Shown: positions 16,599 through 25,858 of the stretch, piece by piece
Numbering within the stretch: the stretch's first letter is position 1
Layout of the letters: every line of letters begins with the position of its first letter
Source: Synechococcus sp. JA-3-3Ab
GTDB taxonomy: Bacteria > Cyanobacteriota > Cyanobacteriia > Thermostichales > Thermostichaceae
DNA: 64,000 bases
Reading direction: 5' to 3'
Assembly (NCBI RefSeq): GCF_000013205.1
Contig: NC_007775.1
Coordinates: forward strand, 2,687,001-2,751,000
Made by a program: the position numbers and the translations under genes
Notes under the pieces: model-generated
What the model saw: only the letters and a program-made list of their open reading frames with translations
Database searches by the model: none
Told to the model about the DNA's origin: nothing

Positions 16599-17810
16599 GT
16601 GCCCATCCTGGTCCTCAACGCTGGCTCCAGCAGCCTTAAATCCTCTCTCTTTGCAACCGTTGAGAGTACGGTGGAGACCACCCCCCTTTGGCAGGCGCAG
16701 GTGGACTTTGCCTACCAGCCCGACCAGGCCCTGATTCAAGTCCGGCGGCAGGGCGGTCCCTGGGAGCCTTTTCCCGCCCTTTCCTCTCCCTCCGGCATTA
16801 GCGGTTTGGCTTCTCTCTTTCAAAGCCTCTGGCAGGGGGAGGGATCCCCGTTGGCCACAGCGGCTGAGATCAAGGCCATTGGCCACCGGGTGGTGCATGG
16901 GGGATCCCTCTATCGCCAGCCCACCTTGATTACGCCCGAGGTGGAACAGGCCATCGAGCAACTAAGCCCCCTGGCACCGGCTCACAATCCCCCTGCTCTT
17001 GAGGGCATTCGCCTCCTGCGCCAACTGTTGCCTGGGATCCCGCAGGTGGCTGTCTTCGACACCGCTTTTCACCAGCAGATGCCTGCGGCAGCCGCCCTCT
17101 ATCCTCTTCCCTACGCCTGGGCCGAGCAAGGGATCCGCCGCTACGGCTTCCACGGCATCAACCACGAGCACTGCGCCCGCCGCGCCGCTGAGATCCTGGG
17201 GCGGCCCCTGGAAGAGCTGCAGCTCATCACCTGCCACCTGGGCAATGGCTGTTCTCTGGCGGCCATTCGCGGGGGCCACAGCGTCGACACCACCATGGGC
17301 TACACCCCCCTGGAGGGCCTGATGATGGGATCCCGCTCCGGCTCGGTGGATCCGGGGATCCTCATCCACCAGTTGCGCCGGGGCATGGACGTGGAGGAGC
17401 TGGATCGGATCTTGAACCGGGAATCGGGCTTGCAGGGCGTGTCCGGCCTCAGCAGCGACATGCGAGTGATCCTGGAAGCCATGCAGGCAGGCCATGCCCG
17501 CGCCGAGCTGGCCTTTAACCTCTTCATCCACCGCCTGCGCAGCCAGATTGGGGCCATGCTCATGAGCCTGGATCGGCTGGATGCTTTGGTCTTCTCCGGC
17601 GGCATCGGGGAAAACGCGGCGCCGGTACGGGCCGCAGCCTGTGCCAACCTAGGCTTTTTGGGGATCCAGATCGACCCAGTTCTCAACGCCGGATCCCCGC
17701 GCAACTGCGACATCAGCACCTCTGATGCTCCGGTGCGGGTGTTGGTCATCTCAGCCCAGGAAGACTGGGCCATTGCCAATGCCTGCCAAAAGCTCCTGCA
17801 AGAGGAATAG
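16599..17810 (+). CDS. ackA: Acetate kinase
   Basis: 403 residues. Interconverts acetyl phosphate and acetate with ATP/ADP, used in fermentation in the dark and acetate overflow. Start GTG 16599 with an AAGGAGGG ribosome site 5 bp upstream. Signatures: [14 protein letters not shown] (4-17), GHRVVHGG near 94, the catalytic region around [10 protein letters not shown], and [30 protein letters not shown] and [10 protein letters not shown] decayed tnpB element ends about 25 bp upstream, so its promoter may lie within or beyond that element. No pta gene is adjacent. Confidence 0.96.
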
Positions 17811-17984
17811 GCGAAGGAGCTCAGGCTGCTTCTAGCCAGGTTTTCTCCTTTCCAAGGACTGGCTCCGTCGAGACCCTCCCGCCACAATGGAGCCAAAGCC
17901 CTGGGCAGGGGAGGATAGGAGGAACCCTCCCTTTCTGCCAAGAGAAGACTTGCAACCCAGCTCATTTGAAGGTAACGGAAACCT

Positions 17985-18455
17985 ATGCAGCCTGCCCAAC
18001 TCCTGAACAGACGGATCCCCCTGCTGTGGCTCCTGGGCGTCGTTTTGGCGGGATGCGGGGAGACGACCAGCAGCAGCCCCCTGCCCCTGCCGACGCCCCT
18101 CCCTCCTCCTTCTCTCACCATCACCGATCTCTCGCCCCGCACCGTCCCCGTAGGGCAAACCCCCACCTTTGTCGTCTCCTTCCGCGTCGAGGCTCCTGCC
18201 GGGATCCGCGGATCCAACGCTTTCTTGGCTGCCGTCACCACTCCCCTGGGCAACTTTGTAACCCTAGGGGCTTTCGACGCTTCCCAATTGCCCGGCTGCT
18301 TCGTTGGAGCCACCGCCTGTACCGTAACAGGGCTTACCCTGCCCCAGAGCCGCTTTACCGTCACCCAGACGGGATCCCATCAGCTCACCATCAGTGTGTT
18401 CGATCGGCAGGAGCGGCTGGGCAGCGGCAGTTTCCCATTTACCGGAGTGCTTTGA
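17985..18455 (+). CDS. Hypothetical lipoprotein
   Basis: 156 residues. A signal peptide with lipobox LAGC (RIPLLWLLGVVLAGC) is followed by a Ser/Pro-rich tether and a beta-rich domain (LTITDLSPRTVPVGQTPTFV...) of about 110 residues that resembles an Ig-like fold. One further Cys pair (PGCFVGATAC) could form a disulfide. No specific family recognised; expected to be membrane-anchored in the periplasm or at the outer membrane. Confidence 0.75.
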   Translation: MQPAQLLNRRIPLLWLLGVVLAGCGETTSSSPLPLPTPLPPPSLTITDLSPRTVPVGQTPTFVVSFRVEAPAGIRGSNAFLAAVTTPLGNFVTLGAFDASQLPGCFVGATACTVTGLTLPQSRFTVTQTGSHQLTISVFDRQERLGSGSFPFTGVL

Positions 18456-18980
18456 AAACGGTTTGGATAAAGACACAGAGGATACTAGTCTTGCAGGATC
18501 CCCAGAAACTCAAAACTCACTCTAGGCCCTATCTCTCAGGTGGATTTCTGAGGCTTCCGGCCAAGGGATCAGGCCACCTCGGTCAAACTTGAACGGCCTC
18601 GCCGTTCCTGAGGAGATCGAGTTTTGTTGCTTCAAATCGGGTGGGGATAAAGTCGAGTATGTAGTCACTCTAAACATCATGGTCTAAACATCATGAATGA
18701 AACCTTTCCGTCTGGCTCCCCTCTCCCTCTGGAAGAGGAGCTGAGGGTGGTCGCGGAAGCGGCGCGGAGCGTTTGGGCACGGTCTCCAGCAGGAATGTAA
18801 CTCGGAGATCCCAACTCAGGTGATCCGGATCAGCGCAAGCCTTTGGTCGGGGGAATAGGCTACAGTTATCCAAAAAGATAACAAAAGATAACAATTTTGA
18901 CGAAAAAGACATCTTCTGCTTTTCCCAAGCTGACCTTTCGATATGCTGAAGCCGATCACAGGGAATGGAGGCACTGAACT
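18456..18980. other. 525-bp intergenic region with one small repeat
   Basis: No supportable gene. It contains one ~26-nt GC-rich repeat (18750-18775) next to a CCCTCTCCCTCTGGAAGAGG stretch, then an AT-richer stretch (18850-18960) before the FHA gene that probably holds its promoter. Confidence 0.5.
18750..18775. repeat. Small dispersed repeat (copy i), intergenic
   Basis: GTCGCGGAAGCGGCGCGGAG plus CGTTTG; nearly the same as copy g (16150-16175) but outside any mobile element. Confidence 0.6.
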
Positions 18981-19538
18981 GTGGAGAATGGGATCGTGTG
19001 TCAACTCACTTTAGAATGGACCGAGGCCGACCGGCGCCGATCGCAAACGGTTTCGCCTGTTCCCTCCAAGCTGGTTACCATTGGACGGGATCCGAGCTGT
19101 GATGTGGTGCTCAATGACCCAACTCGCTCGGTCTCAGGAGTTCACGCCGGGCTTTATTTTGATCCCAAAACCTTAAACTTTCACATTCGCAACTTAACTC
19201 GGGATCGTTTGCCTCCTAAGCAGCCCAACCCCGTCTGGGTGAATGGCCGAAAAATAATTCAGGAAGAGCTTGCGCTTGAGGCCAATAGCCAAATTCAGTT
19301 GGGGCACATTGTGCTGAGGGTGAAGTCTATAGAAGTGGCCAGGAAGAATCAGGGGGTTCCCCTCAGCCGCGGCACTTTGGACGCCCTCAAGGTTAAGTGC
19401 AGCCGCCTGGAAAACCCTCACTACCTGCCCCCAGAATATCAGGGTCAGAATTGTCCCTACTGTGGACATTTGGTCTTGAGCGCTACCTTGGTGATCCCTC
19501 CTCCAGAAGCTGGCAAAGCCCCACAACCTCCTCTCTAG
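18981..19538 (+). CDS. FHA domain protein with C-terminal zinc ribbon
   Basis: 185 residues from GTG 18981. The FHA domain fills about 25-125: LVTIGRDPSCDVVLNDP, SVSGVHAGLYFD, a long loop, then WVNGRKI and QIQLGHIVLRVKS. The C-terminus has CPYCGHL near 162; only one CxxC is seen, with an earlier single Cys in VKCSRLENP, so zinc binding is uncertain. First of three rightward genes (two FHA proteins and a membrane protein), suggesting a phosphothreonine-dependent module. Confidence 0.78.
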   Translation: MENGIVCQLTLEWTEADRRRSQTVSPVPSKLVTIGRDPSCDVVLNDPTRSVSGVHAGLYFDPKTLNFHIRNLTRDRLPPKQPNPVWVNGRKIIQEELALEANSQIQLGHIVLRVKSIEVARKNQGVPLSRGTLDALKVKCSRLENPHYLPPEYQGQNCPYCGHLVLSATLVIPPPEAGKAPQPPL

Positions 19539-19716
19539 AGGACCAACCCTTTCTATTCTTCTTACAGATCCCAGTGGCTGATCCAAGTCCGTGGGGGATA
19601 GAAAAAAGGGATCCCGGGCAAACCAAAAGTGACCTGTGAGGTCGCGCTGTTCTGTGTTTTCTCAATGGCCTCTTCATGATCTTTGTACATGATCTTTGTA
19701 AAGGTGAGCAGAAGCT

Positions 19717-21738
19717 ATGCAAATTCAACTGAGCTGGGAAGATCCCATCACCGAAGAACAGCAGGAGCTGATTTTTCCATTGCCTCTTGCCTTGGGCAGG
19801 GAGCTGGCCCAATTGCCACAGGAATGGCAAGGTCGAGAAGTGGCGCGGGCTGTGTTTGCCAGCCAGGAGATCTCCCGTTATCACGCCCTCGTCTATCTCG
19901 GTGAGGATGGCCAGGTCATCTATGAAGATCGCAGTGCCAACGGCAGCCGCATCAATGGGGAAAAAATCCGTCAGGCACGCCGGGTGCTCCAGGGGGGAGA
20001 AGTGGTGGAGCTTGGCCCCTACAGCATCACCGTGGGTTTGGTGTCCCCCAGGGATCCCAATGCCACCCTTTTGACCGGCACCCCTACTCTTTTGCTGGAG
20101 CCGCGCACCGAACTGATTCGCCCGGCCACCCAACCCGACACCGCATTTGAGGTTCCCCCGGCTTCCACGGTGGTTTTTACCCCAGAGCAGCTTCCTGAAG
20201 TGCGGGCTGGCTCGGATTTTCCGCCGCCGGATTTGTTTCGAGCTGAGCAAATTGCCCTGAGCGCCCTCAAAGCCACCGGACTACCTGTGGAAGAGACCCT
20301 CTATTTGGCCTTGGGCGGCGGTATCGGCAGCTTTGTCTGGGTGGATACCCTGCGCATCTACGGGGTCAGACCGGAACACATCCGCGTCATCAGCATTGCC
20401 CGCAAACCCTACGAACGGTATGAACGGCTTTTGACCAACTGCCAGATCCCCCGCTGGAAGCGAATTCGCTCTGGCTCCGATTCTTGTCCAGACAACATTT
20501 GGGGCTGGCCCGGCTATGCCCTGCGAGATGCTTGGCGTTCCTTTTTCTCCGGCCGATTGTTGGAAGCATTCGGCTTTTTGTGGCAGGTATTTAGTGAGCC
20601 CTTGTTGGCAGATACCTATACGCCGCGGGCGGGGGATGTATTTGCCTCAATGGATCGGGAGGCAGCCCGAATTGGTTGGGAGCAAATGTTGTGTTACGGC
20701 CATATTCGCGCCATTCGCAAAACGGAGGATGGGCGATATGTGGTGGCCTATTCGGCAACGCGGCCCGGCCATACAGATCACCGTTTTATGGTGGCCAAGT
20801 ATCTCCATTTGGCAACTGGATATCCGGCCATCAAGTTGCTCAACGACCTGCAGGAGTTTCGCGAAAAAACAGGAGATTTGAGATCGGTGGTACACGGCTA
20901 TGAGCCTCATGATCACGTTTATGAGCAGTTGGAGAAACAAGGTGGCACCGTCCTAATTCGGGGATTTGGGATCGTCGCCTCTCAGGTGATGGAACGCCTT
21001 TACGAAGCCCGCAAAGTCAACCCCCGCATCTCGGTGGTGCATCTGAGCCGTGCGCCCAAAAGCGGTAATCGCTTCGGACGAGCCAAACGGGCAGTGGAGA
21101 ACCATTGGGAGTTTCAGCCCTTCAACTGGCCCAAGGCCACTTGGGGAGGAGTTCTGCGTGCCAAATTGGAAGCGGCGACCCCCCTGGAACGGCGCGAACT
21201 GCTGGAAGCTTGGGGCGGCACCACGACAGCAAGTCGGCGGAAATGGCGGCGGATCGTGCGGCAAGGGTTGCGAGAGGGCTGGTACTCGATTGTGTTCGGC
21301 AAGGTGGAGTCGGTGGTTCCCGGCGACAAGGGTAAGCCGGTAACCTACATTCGAGGTACCCACAACAACACGCAATTAAAGGTGGAGGCCGATTTCGTTA
21401 TCGACTGTACGGGTTTGGTTTCGGATCCCATGACCAATCCTCTCCTCAACGATCTAATTACCCACTACAACCTGCCCCTCAATCCTCACGGGCGCTTGCA
21501 TGTCTCCAACGACTTTGAGCTGGTGGAGATGCGCAACCGGGATGGGCGAATGTACGCTGCCGGGATCATCACCTTGGGCGGGCCCTATGCGCCGGTGGAT
21601 ACGTTTTTAGGTTTACAGTACTGTGCCCATCGCTCGGTGGAACACCTGGCTCGACTGCGGGCACCGGGGGTCAAAGGCTTAGAAGGGATCCGATCCCTGT
21701 GGCAATGGTGCAAGTGGGCCCTAAACATCAGCCCCTAG
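19717..21738 (+). CDS. FHA domain fused to FAD/NAD(P)-binding oxidoreductase-like region
   Basis: 673 residues. The N-terminal FHA domain (about 25-110) has ISRYHALVYLGEDG, DRSANGSRINGEKI and VVELGPYSITVGLV. After a linker, the rest resembles a flavin monooxygenase-like Rossmann protein: LALGGGIGSFVWVD near 200, the second dinucleotide motif LIRGFGIVASQVMERLYEA near 415, and a late IDCTGLVSDP plus RMYAAGIITLGGPYAP, like the FAD/substrate-contacting C-terminus of N-hydroxylating monooxygenases. The substrate is not evident. ATG 19717. Confidence 0.75.
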   Translation: MQIQLSWEDPITEEQQELIFPLPLALGRELAQLPQEWQGREVARAVFASQEISRYHALVYLGEDGQVIYEDRSANGSRINGEKIRQARRVLQGGEVVELGPYSITVGLVSPRDPNATLLTGTPTLLLEPRTELIRPATQPDTAFEVPPASTVVFTPEQLPEVRAGSDFPPPDLFRAEQIALSALKATGLPVEETLYLALGGGIGSFVWVDTLRIYGVRPEHIRVISIARKPYERYERLLTNCQIPRWKRIRSGSDSCPDNIWGWPGYALRDAWRSFFSGRLLEAFGFLWQVFSEPLLADTYTPRAGDVFASMDREAARIGWEQMLCYGHIRAIRKTEDGRYVVAYSATRPGHTDHRFMVAKYLHLATGYPAIKLLNDLQEFREKTGDLRSVVHGYEPHDHVYEQLEKQGGTVLIRGFGIVASQVMERLYEARKVNPRISVVHLSRAPKSGNRFGRAKRAVENHWEFQPFNWPKATWGGVLRAKLEAATPLERRELLEAWGGTTTASRRKWRRIVRQGLREGWYSIVFGKVESVVPGDKGKPVTYIRGTHNNTQLKVEADFVIDCTGLVSDPMTNPLLNDLITHYNLPLNPHGRLHVSNDFELVEMRNRDGRMYAAGIITLGGPYAPVDTFLGLQYCAHRSVEHLARLRAPGVKGLEGIRSLWQWCKWALNISP

Positions 21739-21984
21739 CTTGCCGACATTGGGCAACGCTCCTGGATTTTGCCGGATGTTTATGGTTATCAACGCTATTG
21801 TTGGCGACACATCATGGCTATTCCCCATCCCGTTGAACCTGGTGAAAGGGGTGTTGCGTTGATCCCCAACTCTTCCATACCAAAGGGGGAAGGGTTGGGG
21901 GTGAGGGCCAGAAGATTCTCTCAAACAGACCGGGAGCGAAATAGATCCTGATGATCTCGATAGGCAAAACTGCTGGAGGAAAAG

Positions 21985-22437
21985 ATGACTCCGACCTTGA
22001 TTGGCCGCTGGCAAACTCGCATTTTCTTATTGGCCACCGTTGGTGTTTTGGCAAGTTTACCCTTTTATTTTGGGATCACTGGACATGGCGGCAGCCTCAC
22101 CTATTTTTGGGTGCTGTTCTACGTAGGTCTGTTTGGCTGTGTTTGGGATGTTGTTTATAACTACCTGATGGGGTGGATGTGGGATCACGATTGGCCTGGG
22201 ATCCTTCAGCTTTTGGCCGGCATTTGGGAAGGGCTTTTTTTGGGTACAGTCTTGAAGGTGGTGGGTCTTCCTTATATCCCAACCCAACGGTTTGACTTGG
22301 GAGATTTTATTCTCCACTACAGTGTGGTCTGGGTTTGCCTTTACCTCAGCGCTTGGGTGGTAATGCGCATTTTGTTTCCCCGCTGGCGCTTTCGCGGTGG
22401 AGAGTGGCTGGGGCCATGGCCGCGCTCCGGCAGCTAG
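21985..22437 (+). CDS. Hypothetical four-helix membrane protein
   Basis: 150 residues with hydrophobic segments at about 12-30, 38-60, 78-95 and 108-130, the first starting RIFLLATVGVLASLPFYFG. Conserved-looking WDVVYNYLMGWMWDHDWPG between helices 2 and 3. No family recognised. 246 bp after the FHA-oxidoreductase gene and same strand; proposed third member of that group. A GGAGG ribosome site precedes ATG 21985. Confidence 0.68.
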   Translation: MTPTLIGRWQTRIFLLATVGVLASLPFYFGITGHGGSLTYFWVLFYVGLFGCVWDVVYNYLMGWMWDHDWPGILQLLAGIWEGLFLGTVLKVVGLPYIPTQRFDLGDFILHYSVVWVCLYLSAWVVMRILFPRWRFRGGEWLGPWPRSGS

Positions 22438-22545
22438 AAAGGGGATCCATTGCCGTTAGAATCGGGCTGGGAGCATGACTTTAGTCAATGATACGCTGGA
22501 CTATACTGAAAATAATGTACAGTATGTTCAGTATGGCTGCTTGGT

Positions 22546-23163
22546 ATGGCTAGGTATGTAAAACCGAGAGAAGCGGCGGATTATTTTGGGGTGTGTCTCC
22601 ACACCTTGAGGCGATGGGAACAGAAAGGCTGGATCCATGCAATACGTACACCATCCGGTAGGGCGAGAAGGTATGACCTCGACAGCTACATTGGCCTCCG
22701 GCCCGCTGACGCGAACAAAGCGCCCAGAAAGGCCAAACGAGTCGTTTTGTACGCCCGAGTCAGCAGTCGAGGGCAGAAACCAGACTTGGAGAGACAGATT
22801 GCAAGACTGGTTAACCTCTATCCTGGAGCCGAAGTGGTCGGAGAGGTTGGCGGCGGTCTCGACTTCAAAAGACCAAAGTTCCTTGCCTTATTGGAACGAG
22901 TTCGTGCGGGAGATATCGGAACGATTGTGGTCGCTCACCGGGATCGACTCTGCCGGTTTGGATTTGAGTTCGTTGAGTGGTACTGCCGTCAATACGGATG
23001 CGAAATCTTGGTTCTCGATGACGATCACCTTTCTCCCCAGCAGGAACTGGTTGAGGATATCCTCACCATCCTGCACTGCTTCAGCAGTCGGCTCTACGGA
23101 CTCAGAAAATACCGGGCTGCAATCGAGAAAGATACGGATTTATCCGGAGCCAGCGCTGGCTAA
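22546..23163 (+). CDS. tnpA: IS607-type serine recombinase TnpA, copy 2
   Basis: 205 residues. Differs from copy 1 at only a few residues (for example HAIRTP for HAVRTP, NKAPRKAKR for NRAPKKDKR). The MerR-like HTH, catalytic VVLYARVSSRGQK and the GLRPADAN linker are all intact. It should be as functional as copy 1. Confidence 0.9.
   Translation: MARYVKPREAADYFGVCLHTLRRWEQKGWIHAIRTPSGRARRYDLDSYIGLRPADANKAPRKAKRVVLYARVSSRGQKPDLERQIARLVNLYPGAEVVGEVGGGLDFKRPKFLALLERVRAGDIGTIVVAHRDRLCRFGFEFVEWYCRQYGCEILVLDDDHLSPQQELVEDILTILHCFSSRLYGLRKYRAAIEKDTDLSGASAG
22693..22716 (+). repeat. Small GC-rich repeat inside IS607 tnpA, copy 2
   Basis: Same position and sequence as 11953-11976 in copy 1, so it was present before the element duplicated. 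Confidence 0.5.
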
Positions 23164-24283
23164 AGTTTGGAAGCGGTGGCAAGCGGCGTGCCGGTACTGC
23201 TACAACCAAGCGATTGCCTATCAGCGCCAGCATGGTGCCCCAAAAACGGCCAGAAAGCTGCGGGACATCATCCTGCGCTCCGACCTACCCGAGTGGGTGA
23301 AGGACGCCCCCTGCCACATCAAGCAGAACGCGGTCGTCGAGGCGTGGTTGGCGTTTCGCCGAAGCAAAGACGCGAGGTTTCGCAGTGTGCGGGACAGGTC
23401 GCATACGCTGCAATTCAACGCCGGCAACTTTCGCAATGGGACGTGGTATCCGAAACTCACCCGAGGTTTGGCGTTCCGTGCATCCGAGGAGATGCCCAGA
23501 GAGTGGGCACGCGGAACTGAGCTAATGCGGGTGAAAGACAGATGGTATGCCATCTTTCCTGAGCCCGTGAACGAGCAGTGTTCGTTAGCAAAGGGGGTTG
23601 TTGCGCTTGACCCTGGGGTAAGAAGTTTCCTTACAGGGTTTGATGGGGCGGGCTTTGTAGATATCGCCAAGGGGGACTTTGGCAGGATCGTTCGGCTGTG
23701 CTACCACCTAGACGATCTGCAATCTAGGCTGAGTAAAGCACCGAGACCCAAGCGTAGGCGAATGCGGCAAGCGGCGTTTCGTCTGCGGGAGAGAATCAGG
23801 AACTTGGTGGACGAGTGCCATCGCAAGGTAGCGGCGTTCCTAACGGATAACTACCGATTGATATTCCTCCCCACTTTCGAGTCAGCCAAGATGGTTGCCA
23901 AGGCAGGGAGGAAGTTTGGTAGCAAGACAGCAAGGGCGATGCTCACCTGGGCGCACTACCGGTTCAAGCAGCTCCTGAAGTTTCAAGCCAAGAAGAAAAA
24001 CGTGGTTGTCGTGGAAGTATCGGAAGCGTACACCAGCAAAACCTGTACCAAGTGCGGGCACATCCACACTAAGTTGGGTGGCGCAAAGGTGTTTCGATGC
24101 CCAAAGTGCAACCATAGGCTACCACGAGATTGGCAAGGCGCTCTGGGTGTTATGCTCAGGGCTTTGCGGGATACCGCCTTTCTGTTTGGACTCCGTCCGA
24201 GTAGCGCGGTCGCGTCAGCATCGCGTAGTGACAACGGAAACGGACAGAATGCTATCGCTTCACCGCTGAGCAGTAATGCTTAG
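23018..24283 (+). CDS. tnpB: TnpB RNA-guided nuclease of IS607 copy 2
   Basis: About 421 residues from the in-frame ATG 23018, which overlaps tnpA. Catalytic blocks VALDPGVRSFLTG, LPTFESAKM and PRDWQGALGV and the zinc ribbon are intact. It stops five residues earlier than copy 1 (CAG to TAG, giving SSNA*). As in copy 1, the true start is unclear because the N-terminal frame lies over tnpA. Confidence 0.8.
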   Translation: MTITFLPSRNWLRISSPSCTASAVGSTDSENTGLQSRKIRIYPEPALAKVWKRWQAACRYCYNQAIAYQRQHGAPKTARKLRDIILRSDLPEWVKDAPCHIKQNAVVEAWLAFRRSKDARFRSVRDRSHTLQFNAGNFRNGTWYPKLTRGLAFRASEEMPREWARGTELMRVKDRWYAIFPEPVNEQCSLAKGVVALDPGVRSFLTGFDGAGFVDIAKGDFGRIVRLCYHLDDLQSRLSKAPRPKRRRMRQAAFRLRERIRNLVDECHRKVAAFLTDNYRLIFLPTFESAKMVAKAGRKFGSKTARAMLTWAHYRFKQLLKFQAKKKNVVVVEVSEAYTSKTCTKCGHIHTKLGGAKVFRCPKCNHRLPRDWQGALGVMLRALRDTAFLFGLRPSSAVASASRSDNGNGQNAIASPLSSNA

Positions 24284-24307
24284 CAGTGTTCAGCGTAAAT
24301 GTATCAG

Positions 24308-24690
24308 AAAGCCATTTCCAGTAGCCATAGAACGGCTTGCTGCCTAATACCTGCACTTTCTTGGGAAAAAGGGTAAACTACCCGGCTCCAACCGCCCTCC
24401 ACACCCCCCGTATACGGGGGGATGGACCTACATACCTGCACAGCCAAGTTGCTGGAGAGCCCAAACCGTGCATGGATTTCGCGGTCGCTCAGAGACTGAA
24501 GCTGAAGAGCGTTGGTTATCTTCTCTGGCGTGTTTTGGTTGGCAGGCCTGGGCAAAGGCATCCAAAGTTGCATCCAGCTTTGTGGCTTGCGAGGCAGATA
24601 CCTTGAGCTTGCAGAAGATAGTCAGGACTTGGGTCATGCTGGTTATATTAGGCGCTATCGCTCCCCACCGTATAGACGGTGGGGTGTCCC
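24308..24690 (-). mobile_element. Remnant of an IS200/IS605-group tnpB element
   Basis: On the minus strand, 24637-24530 encodes a TnpB N-terminus (MTQVLTIFCKLKVSASQATK, then LDATLDAFAQAC). In another frame at about 24490-24430 it encodes HARFGLSSNLAVQVCR, a conserved TnpB block. Upstream is an end hairpin CCCCACCGT-ATAG-ACGGTGGGG (24663-24684). The rest of the gene is missing and IS607 copy 2 abuts it at 24307. Confidence 0.7.
24404..24421. repeat. 18-bp perfect palindrome within tnpB relic
   Basis: CCCCCCGTATACGGGGGG, found again exactly at 51704-51721 in another tnpB, with similar flanking CCNCC bases. On the minus strand it encodes PPYTGG directly after the conserved LAVQVCR block. Confidence 0.75.
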
Positions 24691-24744
24691 GCGCATTCAG
24701 ATGAAGGCTGCTGGCCGGACAGGCGCTAGATTGGCTGATTAACC

Positions 24745-25014
24745 ATGGATACTCGCCTAATCAACATCGGCTTTGGCAATATCGTCGCCGCCGGGCGCGT
24801 TATCGCCATTGTCAGTCCTGAGTCAGCTCCCATCAAACGCATCATTAGCGACGCCCGCGAAAGAGGCCAGTTGGTGGACGCGACCTACGGTCGCCGCACC
24901 CGCGCCGTAATCATCACCGATTCCGGGCACGTCATCCTCTCGGCCATTCAGCCGGAAACCGTTGCCAACCGCTTCCTTACTGCCAAAGTCGGTGCGCCGG
25001 AGGAACCTGAGTAA
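24745..25014 (+). CDS. RemA-like DUF370 DNA-binding regulator
   Basis: 89 residues from ATG 24745. The entire protein fits the DUF370/RemA family: [40 protein letters not shown] and [20 protein letters not shown]. RemA in Bacillus is a DNA-binding activator of matrix genes; cyanobacterial homologues lie next to gmk, as here (95 bp). A tnpB remnant is just upstream. Confidence 0.92.
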   Translation: MDTRLINIGFGNIVAAGRVIAIVSPESAPIKRIISDARERGQLVDATYGRRTRAVIITDSGHVILSAIQPETVANRFLTAKVGAPEEPE

Positions 25015-25108
25015 GGGCCTCACAAGCAGCCTGCGAGGCCGAGAGTGAGATATCCTAAAACAAACCAAACCAGCCAACTGTCCAGCCGTCCTTTGTCGCT
25101 CTCCGCCT

Positions 25109-25762
25109 ATGGCAGTTTCTTCCACTACGCTCTCCTCGCCAACTCCCCCTGAGTGCCTGCAGCAACAGGAAGCCCCTCGGCCTCCTGCCACTCGCGGTCG
25201 CCTGGTGGTTTTGACAGGGCCCAGTGGGGTGGGCAAAGGCACTCTGGTCAGCCAATTGCGCCAGCGCCACCCTGAGCTGTACTTTTCTGTCTCGGTAACC
25301 ACCCGCCCCCCCCGCCCTGGGGAACAGGAAGGCGTCAACTACTACTTCCGCACTCGCGAGGAGTTCCTCAACCTGATTGAAGCCGATGAGTTGTTGGAAT
25401 GGGCCCAGTACGCAGGTAACTTTTACGGCACTCCCCGCGAGATCGTGTTCCAAAAACTCAGCCAGGGTCAGGATGTGCTTCTGGAAATTGAACTGGCCGG
25501 GGCCCGCCAGGTGAGACAACAGTGTCCCGATGCCATTCGCATCTTCCTGTCTCCTCCCTCGCTAGAAGAGCTCGAACGCCGCATTCGCGAACGCGGACAA
25601 GACTCTGAAGCCAGCATCCAACGCCGTCTGCAACAGGCTCGCAAAGAATTGGATGCCAAAGACGAATTCGACTACGTGATCGTCAACGACAATCTAGAGC
25701 AGGCTCTACAGGAGCTGGAAGCCTTGCTTTATCCTCCCTCTCCAGGGAAGGGGCAATCCTAG
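25109..25762 (+). CDS. gmk: Guanylate kinase
   Basis: 217 residues. Phosphorylates GMP to GDP. P-loop [13 protein letters not shown] near residue 37, GMP-binding [21 protein letters not shown] near 63 onwards, [15 protein letters not shown] and [14 protein letters not shown] Ser/Pro-rich N-terminal extension of about 30 residues precedes the kinase. Follows the RemA-like gene. Confidence 0.95.
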   Translation: MAVSSTTLSSPTPPECLQQQEAPRPPATRGRLVVLTGPSGVGKGTLVSQLRQRHPELYFSVSVTTRPPRPGEQEGVNYYFRTREEFLNLIEADELLEWAQYAGNFYGTPREIVFQKLSQGQDVLLEIELAGARQVRQQCPDAIRIFLSPPSLEELERRIRERGQDSEASIQRRLQQARKELDAKDEFDYVIVNDNLEQALQELEALLYPPSPGKGQS

Positions 25763-25858
25763 GAGCTCTGCGACTCTACGCGCTTTTTTCCGAGAGCTCG
25801 CGTCTTTTTCTTAACTAAAAAACGGCGACACAAGCCTCGGCATCCACGCCAAGTGCTT

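Larger units (their letters stand above)
22533..24307 (+). mobile_element. IS607-type element, copy 2
   Basis: Same length (1,775 bp) and ends as 11793-13567 and same orientation. Most differences are single-base. The left flank is AT-rich; the right flank is a decayed tnpB fragment. Confidence 0.9.

Noticed and set aside
21870-21925. Possible dispersed G-rich repeat (GGGGGAAGGGTTGGGGGTGA)
   Set aside because: Loosely similar stretches at 18720 and 55565 do not align well enough to define a family by eye.
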